From the NCBI GenBank assembly GCA_900550465.1, contig URSC01000011.1, positions 33,260 to 97,259 on the forward strand: DNA of 64,000 nucleotides, written 5' to 3'. Origin of the DNA: an uncultured Alistipes sp. (GTDB taxonomy: Bacteria > Bacteroidota > Bacteroidia > Bacteroidales > UBA932). A program made the position numbers and the translations under genes. Positions 41,197 to 50,100 of this stretch are shown piece after piece (the stretch's first letter is position 1; each line of letters opens with the position of its first letter). The notes under the pieces were generated by a model. It saw only the letters and a list, made by a program, of their open reading frames with translations. It did not search any database and was not told the DNA's origin.

Positions 41197-43860
41197 TCAG
41201 GAGTTCTCTCTCCTGTATTGGGAGGGCGTATTGATGCCGGTTATGGACTTTACCTTCCGGTTAATCTGGGATTTGCTCAGGCACATGTTGTCGGCGAGCA
41301 TCTCGGAGTTCAGATTGGAGAGGGAGATGTTGGCAGCGATGAACCTGTTGAGCTTCACGAGGAACAGCTTTTCCAGCTCGGGCGCATCGGGCTCTTGCAA
41401 AATCTCCCCGCCCTCGGTCAGCATGCGGCTGTACTTCTCCCTGAGCATCGTGCGGTACTCGACCAGTTTGAGAATCCGCAGTTTCAGTTCGTCGGGACTG
41501 AAGGGTTTTATCAGATAGGCATCGGCCCCGCTGTCAAGCCCCTGCAGCTTGTGCTCGTCGTCGCTCTTTGCGGTGACGATGATTACCGGTATATGGTTGA
41601 GCAGCTCGGATTTGCGAATATCCCGGGTCATCTCCAGCCCGTCGCATTCGGGCATCATGATATCTGTAATGATGACATCGGGTACATACTCCTCGGCCTT
41701 GATGATACCCTCCCGGCCATTGCGGGCATAGACCACGGAGTATTTGTCGCCGATGATGTTGCCGATATAGCGGGCTATGTCCTCGTTGTCTTCGACGACC
41801 AGGGCAATGTCGGAGTCTTTTGAAACCACATCGTCCCGGTTGACAACCGGCTCCAGGCTGGAGATGCACCCCGGCTCGCCCTCGTCGGCCCTCTTTACGC
41901 CGAAATCGGGGATCCACTTCTCATACCGGTTCTCACCGTGGGCTATGGGGATAGAGAGGAGGAAGGTGGCACCCTCGCCGGGCTTGCTGAAAACCTCGAT
42001 GTTGCCGCCCATGGCCTCGGTCATTTGTTTGGTCAAGGCCAGCCCGATGCCCGTGCCGGCGTTGGCGTGCGAGTCGGCCTGGAAGAAAGGCTCGAAAACA
42101 CGGGTGAGGTCTTCGGGGCTTATGCCACAGCCGGTGTCCTTTATGCTTACTCGCAGAAGCTTCTTATCGAGCATGCTCCTGATGATTATACGCCCTCCTT
42201 TGGGAGTGAATTTCAGCGCGTTGGATAGGATATTGGTCATAATCTTGCACATGAAATCGGGCACGAAATCCATTTCGACCTCTTTTTCATTGGCAAAATA
42301 GTCGATCTCGATGAAGTTCTTTACGGCCTGAGGCCGGATATTCTCTACCACCATCTGAATGAAGGCGGTGATGTTGCCGGTCTTCCAGTTGGCCTTGCCG
42401 ATGGACGACCGCACCTTTGCAATGTCCAGCAGCTGGTTCACCAGGCACAACAGCCTTTGCCCCTGCCTTGAAATGGCATCGATCTCGGAGGCGTTTTCCT
42501 TGTTCTTGGCCGTTGCCTTCAGCTCCTCGGCACAGCCGAGTATGACGGTGAGGGGCGTGCGGAACTCGTGGGTGACATTGGTAAAGAACTCCTGCCTTGC
42601 CAGACTGGCTTTCTTGATGATATTCTGCATCTTGGCCTTGACCTTGAGGGCATAAACGAGCGACGAAATCGCCGCGGCCGACACAAGCAGGACGATGACG
42701 AGCAGATACAGGATTGTCGTCTTTTTCTGCTGCTCGTTGACATATGCCTGGTTGACAAGCTCTTTCTCCTTGTTCCCTTTCTCGGTTATATAATTTACCC
42801 GCAGATTGCTCAGGTGGTTGATGTTTTTCTCGTTGTCGACACTGTCGGTGTAGGCCAGATATCTCTTGTAGTTTTCGAGCGAAGTCTTGTAATCGCCTGT
42901 TTTCTCTTCAAATACGGCCCTCAAACGATATGCCTCGGCAAGATGTTCCCACGAGTGTATCTCCTCTGCCGTTTGCAGCCCCTCGCTGATATACCGGCGG
43001 GCATTCTCGGGTTGCCCCATCGCCAGATAGACCCTTGCAATGGAGAATCCCGACTCCAACCAGTGCCATTTGTCCTTGTTGCCCAACATCAGATCATAGG
43101 AGTTCTTGAATGACTCCAATGCCTTGCCGTAATCGCCGCTCTGCTCGGACAACCGCCCGAAATGGTTATAGCACAACGATATGCCCAGCGTAGAATTGGC
43201 CAGCCGGTTTTGCTCCATCGAGTATTCGTAATAGATCCAAGCCGAATCTTTGTCGCCACAGGCTTCCTTGAGATAGCCGATGTTTGCGTAGTTGATGGCT
43301 TGCCCGAGGTGGCTCTCGAGGCTTTTCTCTCCGGCAAGAGCTTCCCTGAAAACCTTTTCGGCAGCATCGTTATTTTGAAGCGTGAGCTGGATATTGCCTA
43401 TCCCGTTGAGCGATACGACTTTGTTCTTTCTGGCCTGGAACGAAGTGTGGTCGCTGTATTTCTCGCAGTAGGAAATCGCCTCATAATGCCTGACCGCGGC
43501 CTCGTCCAAAACCCCAAGCCGCCTGAAATCCGTACCAAGCTGATTCAGTATGTAAATGATATTGAGCGTATCCTTCAGCTCTTTTGCCAATGACAGCGAC
43601 CTTTCGTGATAGTCAAGGGCTGCCTTGAAATCGGAGGCATCGCGACAGAGCTTGCCGAGTTTCCTCATAACCACCATTCGCCCGACATCATCGTGACCGG
43701 CTTCGTATCCCGACAGAAGGAGTTCGAGTTCTTTCATATCATTGTTAGCAGATACAATACTGTCGATCTGACTGATATGATCGGCATAAGAGAGATCCTC
43801 ATTATAATCCGTACATGATATAATGCCTGTAAGGATTATCAGTAGCAGTGCTTTTTTCAT
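41197..43860 (-). CDS. Hybrid two-component sensor/regulator with truncated AraC domain
   Basis: 887 aa one-protein phosphorelay. A lipoprotein-like N-terminus and TPR sensor (about 20-370) are followed by a membrane span (about 377-400), HisKA with His in FFTNVTHEFRTPLTV (about 430), HATPase (NILSNALKF, DTGCGISPEDL, GTGIGLALTKQM), a receiver domain (about 683-800, ALVVEDNED, phospho-acceptor Asp in VIITDIMMP, near 731) and the first half of an AraC-type HTH (LADNMCLSKSQINRKVKSITG). The second AraC helix-turn-helix, about 40 residues, is missing: the protein stops after TPSQYRRENS. DNA binding may be impaired. The adjacent BIG2-fimbrillin operon is the probable target. Confidence 0.88.
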   Translation of the reverse strand: MKKALLLIILTGIISCTDYNEDLSYADHISQIDSIVSANNDMKELELLLSGYEAGHDDVGRMVVMRKLGKLCRDASDFKAALDYHERSLSLAKELKDTLNIIYILNQLGTDFRRLGVLDEAAVRHYEAISYCEKYSDHTSFQARKNKVVSLNGIGNIQLTLQNNDAAEKVFREALAGEKSLESHLGQAINYANIGYLKEACGDKDSAWIYYEYSMEQNRLANSTLGISLCYNHFGRLSEQSGDYGKALESFKNSYDLMLGNKDKWHWLESGFSIARVYLAMGQPENARRYISEGLQTAEEIHSWEHLAEAYRLRAVFEEKTGDYKTSLENYKRYLAYTDSVDNEKNINHLSNLRVNYITEKGNKEKELVNQAYVNEQQKKTTILYLLVIVLLVSAAAISSLVYALKVKAKMQNIIKKASLARQEFFTNVTHEFRTPLTVILGCAEELKATAKNKENASEIDAISRQGQRLLCLVNQLLDIAKVRSSIGKANWKTGNITAFIQMVVENIRPQAVKNFIEIDYFANEKEVEMDFVPDFMCKIMTNILSNALKFTPKGGRIIIRSMLDKKLLRVSIKDTGCGISPEDLTRVFEPFFQADSHANAGTGIGLALTKQMTEAMGGNIEVFSKPGEGATFLLSIPIAHGENRYEKWIPDFGVKRADEGEPGCISSLEPVVNRDDVVSKDSDIALVVEDNEDIARYIGNIIGDKYSVVYARNGREGIIKAEEYVPDVIITDIMMPECDGLEMTRDIRKSELLNHIPVIIVTAKSDDEHKLQGLDSGADAYLIKPFSPDELKLRILKLVEYRTMLREKYSRMLTEGGEILQEPDAPELEKLFLVKLNRFIAANISLSNLNSEMLADNMCLSKSQINRKVKSITGINTPSQYRRENS

Positions 43861-43959
43861 AAATTATGGGATTTTCGCGGGTTGTTGTTTTCCTTGTATT
43901 TGCTAACAATATTTTACAAATATAATAATTTTCAATAGTTCGTTAATAAATAGCCGGAG

Positions 43960-44988
43960 CTAAGCGGCTCTGGCAGTAAATAAAACCAGGTCTTTGAAAA
44001 GTTTGTCAATAATATGCGGGTCTGGTTTCATACCGGACACGCAAATAAGTCGCTCAAGCATATAGGCATTGTGAATCATGGACTTGCAGGAGGATACCGA
44101 GAATGGCATTCCCAGTTCCTTGCAGGCCACCTTCGCAAGGTTGATTGCGGAGAAAGATGCGTTGAAGTGGAACTCCAGCTGGAAACGTGCTCTATAGCAG
44201 TTGATCACATCTTTAGTACTCATGGAGACATCCGTACTGAAGTATATTTGCCACCTGTCGGTCCTGCCCTCAAGAGGATACCATACTGCTATTTTCACAT
44301 AGCCTTTGAGGCTCTTGGAGTAGGCTCTAAGGCCGAAGAGTCTTCCGTTGTCTACGGGGATTTCCTCGCACCGCGAGGTGTCAAGGTTGGCAAAATCCAC
44401 CTTCCCTTCATACAGTTTCGGGCGACCCCGTTTTCCTGTCGGAGACTCTGTTGTAGGGTAGAACAGCACGGCGTCGTTCCTCAAACGGCTGACGACATTG
44501 AACTCCTCCTTTACCAAAGGCCGGACAAATGTTTCCTTGGAGAAGAACGCATCTGCAACAATGGTTCTGGTGATGGGAAGCAGCCTGTCTTTCCTTGAAA
44601 TCAGTTGTTCCCGATACCAATCAATCAGGTTGTAGTCCATATCCTCAAGCGTCATGAAGTCCGGTGTCTGGAAGGAGCCAAGAGTCATACACTCGTGGTT
44701 GTCGACATCTATCAGGCCTATGCCCGTCAGCTCCAGACCCTTCTTGGCAAGATGCTGATTGAAGTCAAACCAGTCGAAGTTGCCTTTCGTGAATGTGTTG
44801 CGGTATGTCTGTTCGGAGAACTGTCCGTACCGTCCCATCTGAAGGAAATTAATCTTGTCCGGTATTGCCATGAAAAGTTTCAGTACATCCATGATGACTT
44901 TCTCAAAAGGTTTGCCTAAATTTGTCATCGATTTGAGTGCCTCCAAGGCCTCGGATTGGTATTGCATGAGCAGGTTGTCCGTATTCAT
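43960..44988 (-). CDS. IS4-type DDE transposase, probably internally deleted
   Basis: 342 aa transposase of a Bacteroidales IS4-like group. DDE hallmarks are visible: IGLIDVDNH region, TRTIVADAFFSKETFV (second Asp), and the Y-R-E part of the YREK signature in YRARFQLEF. Related full-length transposases, from memory, continue after QxEF with about 25 residues including the Lys of YREK before HFNAS; here QLEF joins HFNASFSAINLA directly. An in-frame deletion is inferred, so the enzyme is probably inactive. I could not find matching terminal inverted repeats. The element abuts the 3' end of the truncated TPR gene. Confidence 0.8.
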   Translation of the reverse strand: MNTDNLLMQYQSEALEALKSMTNLGKPFEKVIMDVLKLFMAIPDKINFLQMGRYGQFSEQTYRNTFTKGNFDWFDFNQHLAKKGLELTGIGLIDVDNHECMTLGSFQTPDFMTLEDMDYNLIDWYREQLISRKDRLLPITRTIVADAFFSKETFVRPLVKEEFNVVSRLRNDAVLFYPTTESPTGKRGRPKLYEGKVDFANLDTSRCEEIPVDNGRLFGLRAYSKSLKGYVKIAVWYPLEGRTDRWQIYFSTDVSMSTKDVINCYRARFQLEFHFNASFSAINLAKVACKELGMPFSVSSCKSMIHNAYMLERLICVSGMKPDPHIIDKLFKDLVLFTARAA

Positions 44989-45101
44989 AACTTAAAGTGG
45001 CGGAATACTCTAAGTTACTAAAAGCCAATGACTTATGCAATACTTTTCTTGTTTTATTTTCAACAAATTACGCATCTTTTTCAGGCATTCTCCGACATAT
45101 T

Positions 45102-45999
45102 TCAAGCCACATGTGGGAATTTTTCTACAAGTATTTTCGCTGAATCTAAATTTCCTAAACGGGCATAACTGGCGGATGATAAGGATAAGAAATCACAATA
45201 ATAATTGAAACTACAATATTTTGAGTATGTCTTCAATGCATATTTTGAAATTCTTATTGACTCGGAATAATCTTTTTCGATAAAATAAAGATAATATACA
45301 TACTGATTCAACGCTTCAACAAAGCACACAGAATCACGATAGATCTCTGCATAATCCAAACCCCTTCTATAATAAGTTTTCCATATCTCCACTGAATCCT
45401 TATCTGAAAGAAGAACTCTTGACAAAGTGAGACAAGCTCTTGCCAACCTCCTTTCTGCCTCAACATGCTCAAAACAAAGCAAAGCTTGCCGATATCTATA
45501 CACTGCGGACGACACATCGTTAAATGTCAATTGATATAATGCCCCCATTTTAGTATGCAGTAATCCAAGTTGCTCCCTATCATCCAATGTTTTCATAATT
45601 GGCTCAGCCTCTTTATACGACTCTAATGCCAAAACAGATTCAGAACGTTCAGTATGCACTGCGCCGACCATCATCAATGCCCTTGCCAATTTATCATCTG
45701 GCCCATGAAGACCGTAATAGGCTGCTGATTCAAAAATTGCTGTATCGCAATCTATAGGCAACCAGCATTTATACCGTGCCTCTGTCATCAGCAAAGAATA
45801 GTACGACTGCTCCCTCTTCTTAAATATGGATATCTTTGAACTGTCTATTGTCAGCAGTGTATCCAGCGCTGCACGCGGATCGGTCATCATCAGCGAGTCG
45901 GCTGCGGACAATGCTGCGCTGACCCGTCCGCTGCGGTCGGAGCAGGATGAGGGCTGCCAGCAGGAGCGGGACAGGAATGTATGCACTGAGGGCTTTCAT
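45102..45999 (-). pseudogene. Decayed paralogue of the TPR membrane regulator
   Basis: The frame 45102-45986 encodes TPR helices closely related to the gene at 10886-12637 (AADSLMMTDP, LLMTEARYK, REQLGLLHTKMGALYQ, RYRQALLCFEH). The proper start, ATG at 45999 with hydrophobic signal MKALSAYIPVPLLLAALILL, is in a different frame; a single-base frameshift lies near 45945. The 3' part (membrane span, coiled coil, HTH) is absent: the frame ends in VEKFPHVA next to the IS. The -7 element TATCTTTG (46011-46004) ends four bases before the ATG, as in the intact copy. Composition is AT-rich. Confidence 0.8.
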
Positions 46000-46082
46000 A
46001 CGGCAAAGATAGTGAATAATGGCTGATGGCCGTCCGGCTCCGTAATACCGATGGCGCCTCAATCTGTGTGTGCGGTGCCCGG

Positions 46083-46255
46083 CAACGGTAAGCAGGGAAG
46101 CGGGGATGATTTGCAATCACTCGATAATCAGACACTTATCATTAGGCACTGATCTTTTCGGCATCCACAAAGCTGGCGCAAAGATCAGCGGCCTGACGGA
46201 AAGTATTGACTATCAAAACATTGCTATTAATAGGTGTTGCAGTGCTTACCATTGT
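46083..46255 (-). repeat. Dispersed TIR-bounded element, diverged copy 3
   Basis: 173 bp with termini CAACGGTAAG and CTTACCATTG (one mismatch) and nearly the same length as copies 1 and 2. Internally it is strongly diverged; aligned blocks are the left GGTAAGCAG, a central TTTTCGG, and the right GGTGTTGCAGTGCTTACC. It lies 37 bp past the ribF stop on the minus strand, the same placement as the other copies. Confidence 0.55.
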
Positions 46256-46292
46256 GCAAGGGCTTAACGGACCCAAATAAGAGAAGAACCTA

Positions 46293-47180
46293 TTAACCAA
46301 AATATACCGAAGCCTGCCTGCGGTCGGCCTCCAGCTGGTGCCGCAGCTCATCTAGGGAGGCGAAGCGGTGCTCGTCGCGGAGGCGGGCGATGAAACTGAC
46401 ACGTATGTCGAGACCGTAGATGTTGTCATCGAAACCGAGTATGTTGGTCTCGATGGTCCGGGCGTTGCCGGCGCCTACTGTGGGTCGGGTGCCGATGTTG
46501 CAGATACCGCCATACCGCTGTCCGAGTGTCTCCACCTCCACCGCATAGACACCGTCGGCAGGAACCATCTTCAAGGGCTCGTACAGCTGCATATTGGCCG
46601 TTGGGAAACCCATTGTCCTGCCGAGTTTATTGCCGGCGACGACTACTCCCAGAAGGGAATAGCGGTAGCCGAGTATTCCTGCTGCCTCCTGAACCTCTCC
46701 GGCGGCCAGCAGATTGCGTATCTGCGTAGAACTGACCTTGCGCTCCCCGCAGTGCACCTCCTCCACTATGCGTGTCTTCAGACCCGCGGAAGCGGCCAAT
46801 GCGGCAAGCTCCTCCCTCGACGCTGTGGACGAACGTCCGAGACGGTGGTCATAACCGATAATAAGAGTATCTGCGTGGAAACGGTCCACGAGATACTCTT
46901 TCATAAATTCTACTGTACTGAGTTGACTGAAGTCCCGGGTAAACGGGACGACATAAACATGGTCTATACCGAAGTTCAGGATGAGCTGCTTCTTCTCTTC
47001 CAGGGTGTTGAGCAGACGGAAAGTGGATGCGTCCTGCTGCAGGACATTGCGCGGATGGGGCCAGAATGTGATGACCGCGCTCTCCTCGCCTTCCTCCCGG
47101 GCCGTATCCTTCAGCACCTGAAGTACGGCCCGGTGTCCGGCGTGCACTCCGTCGAAGAAACCTGTGGCGGCTACAACCAT
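46293..47180 (-). CDS. ribF: Bifunctional riboflavin kinase / FAD synthetase
   Basis: 295 aa enzyme making FMN from riboflavin and then FAD. The N-terminal nucleotidyltransferase half has TGFFDGVHAGHRAVL (residues 6-20) and HRLGRSSTASREEL; the C-terminal flavokinase half has GRTMGFPTANMQL (about 190-202), YGGICNIGTRPTV and the closing DIRVSFIARLRDEHRFASLDEL. It overlaps the 3' end of the synthase-phosphorylase gene by 10 bp and is the last gene of the glycogen operon by position. Confidence 0.95.
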   Translation of the reverse strand: MVVAATGFFDGVHAGHRAVLQVLKDTAREEGEESAVITFWPHPRNVLQQDASTFRLLNTLEEKKQLILNFGIDHVYVVPFTRDFSQLSTVEFMKEYLVDRFHADTLIIGYDHRLGRSSTASREELAALAASAGLKTRIVEEVHCGERKVSSTQIRNLLAAGEVQEAAGILGYRYSLLGVVVAGNKLGRTMGFPTANMQLYEPLKMVPADGVYAVEVETLGQRYGGICNIGTRPTVGAGNARTIETNILGFDDNIYGLDIRVSFIARLRDEHRFASLDELRHQLEADRRQASVYFG

Positions 47181-50100
47181 CTTACCAGCTCCAGGTCCTG
47201 ACGGTGAGGCAGGAGGTCATTCTTGGCGAATACTCTGACGGTCAGATAGTACACTCCTGTCGCTGTGGGTACGAGATGGCATACGTAGCGGGCTGTGCCC
47301 TCGGAACCCGACTCGTAGTCGAAGGTGAAGCACTTGCGCACGTGGTATACGCCCTTGCGGTCCTGCTCCGCCCATACGAGCTCGACTCCTATGTCGTTGG
47401 GATTGATGTCGCCGAGGAAGAGCTCCACCTCGAAGGTACGCTCCTTGCCGAGCATAGGCTGGTCGTTGGCATCGGTCGGACGGACATAGTCCTTGATCTC
47501 GATGTGCTGCCAGCTGTGGCGGATGTTCTTCTTCCAGAAGGCGATCTCGCGGGCTACGGCGCAGTCGTCGGCATTGAGTTTCTGAGTTCTCTCGTACAGA
47601 GGCATATAGTACTTGTCGAGATAGTCATTGAGCATCCTGTTCGTGGTGAAGTTGGATGCCACCTGGGCGATGGTGTTCTTGATGTACTTGATCCACTGGG
47701 CGGGCACACCCGTATTCTTATCCCTGCCGTCGTAGAAGCCGGGAGCAATCTCGTTCTCTATGATGTTGTAGATGGTGGCGGCGTCCAGTTCGTCCTGGAA
47801 GTTCTGGTCCTCGTAGGTGCGTTCCATGGGCAGGGCCCAGCCTGCATCCTTCTTGTAACCCTCGATCCACCAGCCGTCGAGCACTGAGAAATGCATCACA
47901 CCGTTCATGGCGGCTTTCTCTCCTGATGTTCCGGATGCCTCCAGAGGACGGGTCGGGGTGTTCATCCACACGTCCACTCCCTGTACGAGAGCCTTGGCCA
48001 GGTTCATGTCGTAGTTGGGCACGAATACTATCTTGCCGATGAACTGGGGCATCTTGGAGATGTCCACGATCCGCTTGATGAGGTCCTGACCGGCCTTGTC
48101 GGCGGGATGGGCCTTACCCGCGAAGATGAACTGTACCGGACGTTCAGGATTGTTTATGATCTCATCGAGACGGTCCAGGTCGCGGAAAAGCAGATGTGCT
48201 CTCTTATAGGTGGCGAAACGGCGGGCAAAACCGATGGTCAGTACATCGCTGCGCAGGGTATCCATGATGGTCACAACCTGATGAGGCGAGTAATGGCTGG
48301 ATATCTCGGGGTTGGAGATACGTTTCTTTACCACCTCTATCATCCTGGCGCGGAGCTCGCTGCGGACATTCCAGATCACCTGGTCATCCACGGAGTAGAT
48401 ACCCTCGAAGCACTTCTTGTCGTACTTGTGGGCAGCGAATTCGGGACCGAACACCTTGGCATGTATAGCCTTCCACTGGGGAGCTGTCCAGGTCGGATAG
48501 TGAACTCCGTTGGTCACGTAACCGATATGCAGCTCCTCCGGCAGATAGCCCGGCCACAGTCCTCCGAGTATCTCCTGGCTGACCTTGCCGTGCATCCAGC
48601 TCACGCCGTTGACCTCCTGGGAGAGGTTGCAGGCCAGGTTGCTCATGGAGAACTTCTCGTTGTGGTCGGTGGGGTTGATCTTGCCGAGAGCCATCATGGT
48701 CTCCCAGTCTATCTTCATCCTCTGGGGATAATGGTTCATGTAGGTGCGGAGCAGGTCCTCGCTGAAGGCATCGTGACCGGCAGGCACGGGCGTATGGGTG
48801 GTGAAGAGCGACGAGCACCTTACCAGCTCCAGCGCCTCGTTGTAGGAAATGCCGGCGGCCACATACTCGCGCAGACGCTCCAGTCCGATGAAGGCTGCGT
48901 GGCCCTCGTTGCAGTGATAGATGTCGCAGTGGATACCCAGGGCGCGCAGGGCGCGGATACCGCCGATACCGAGCAGCAGCTCCTGTTTCAGACGGTTCTC
49001 CCAGTCACCTCCGTAGAGATGGTGGGTAATCTGACGGTCCTCGGGCAGGTTGTCCTCGAAGTCCGTATCGAGCAGATAGAGTTCCGTGCGGCCCACATCC
49101 ACTTTCCAGATCTTGGCGTGGACTGTACGTCCGGGGAAGACTATCGACACCATCTTCCAGTTGCCGTTCTCGTCCCTGACGGGCATGGCCGGAATCTTGA
49201 AGAAGTCCTGAGGCTCGTAGTCGGCCACCTGGTCTCCCTGAGCGGTAAGTCTCTGGCTGAAATAGCCGTAACGGTAGAGCAGTCCCACACCGGTCATCTT
49301 CACCCTCATGTCGCTGGACTCCTTGAGGTAGTCACCTGCCAGAATACCCAGACCCCCGGAGTAAATCTTCAGGGAAGTGTCCAGGCCGTACTCCATACTG
49401 AAATAGGCTATCGAGGGTGAGGGGCGGTCTTTCTTGCCCTCCATATAGGTCTTGAAAATCTCCGTAACGGCATCCAGACGGGCCAGGAAATCGGTATCGG
49501 CCTCGAGCCGCTTGTAATCGTCGAGGGTCAGACGGTCGAGCAGGGCGATAGGATTCTTCTCGCACTTCTTCCACAGATCGGGATTGATGCTCATGAAGAG
49601 GTCCATGGCTTCCTGATTCCAGCACCACCACAGGTTCTTGGATATGGTATCCAGCCAGCGGAGCCTCTCGGGCATCACGCGGGTGACGATGATACGGCTC
49701 CACGAGGGGCGGTTGACCTCTATGCGGTGATAGTTCTGCACCTGGTCCTCCCTGTATTCGGGGAAGGCACCCATAGCATGCACGATGCGGTCGAGGGCCA
49801 GGGAATAGGCCTGCTTGTAATAGTAGATGTTGTGCTTCCAGAGAGCGATTTCGGATACCTCCACCGCATTGGCCCGGTAGTGTTCCATAGTCTCCGGAGT
49901 CAGGCGGGTCATCTCCAGTACCTGCTTGAGGACGGTATCCACCACCTGGTCGTAGTTGGAGTCGTTGCGGGGGACAATGGTTATCGAGGGATGGGCGGCA
50001 TTGTAGTGGCTGCGCACCCAGAGGCCGAAGCCTGCCAGAGTGGTGGTCACCGTAGGCACGCCGAACGCCAGGGACTCCAGCGGAGTATATCCCCAAGGCT

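Noticed and set aside
43861..45101. Terminal inverted repeats and target duplication of the IS
   Set aside because: I compared the flanks of the transposase gene by eye and found no matching ends, so I do not give element boundaries.
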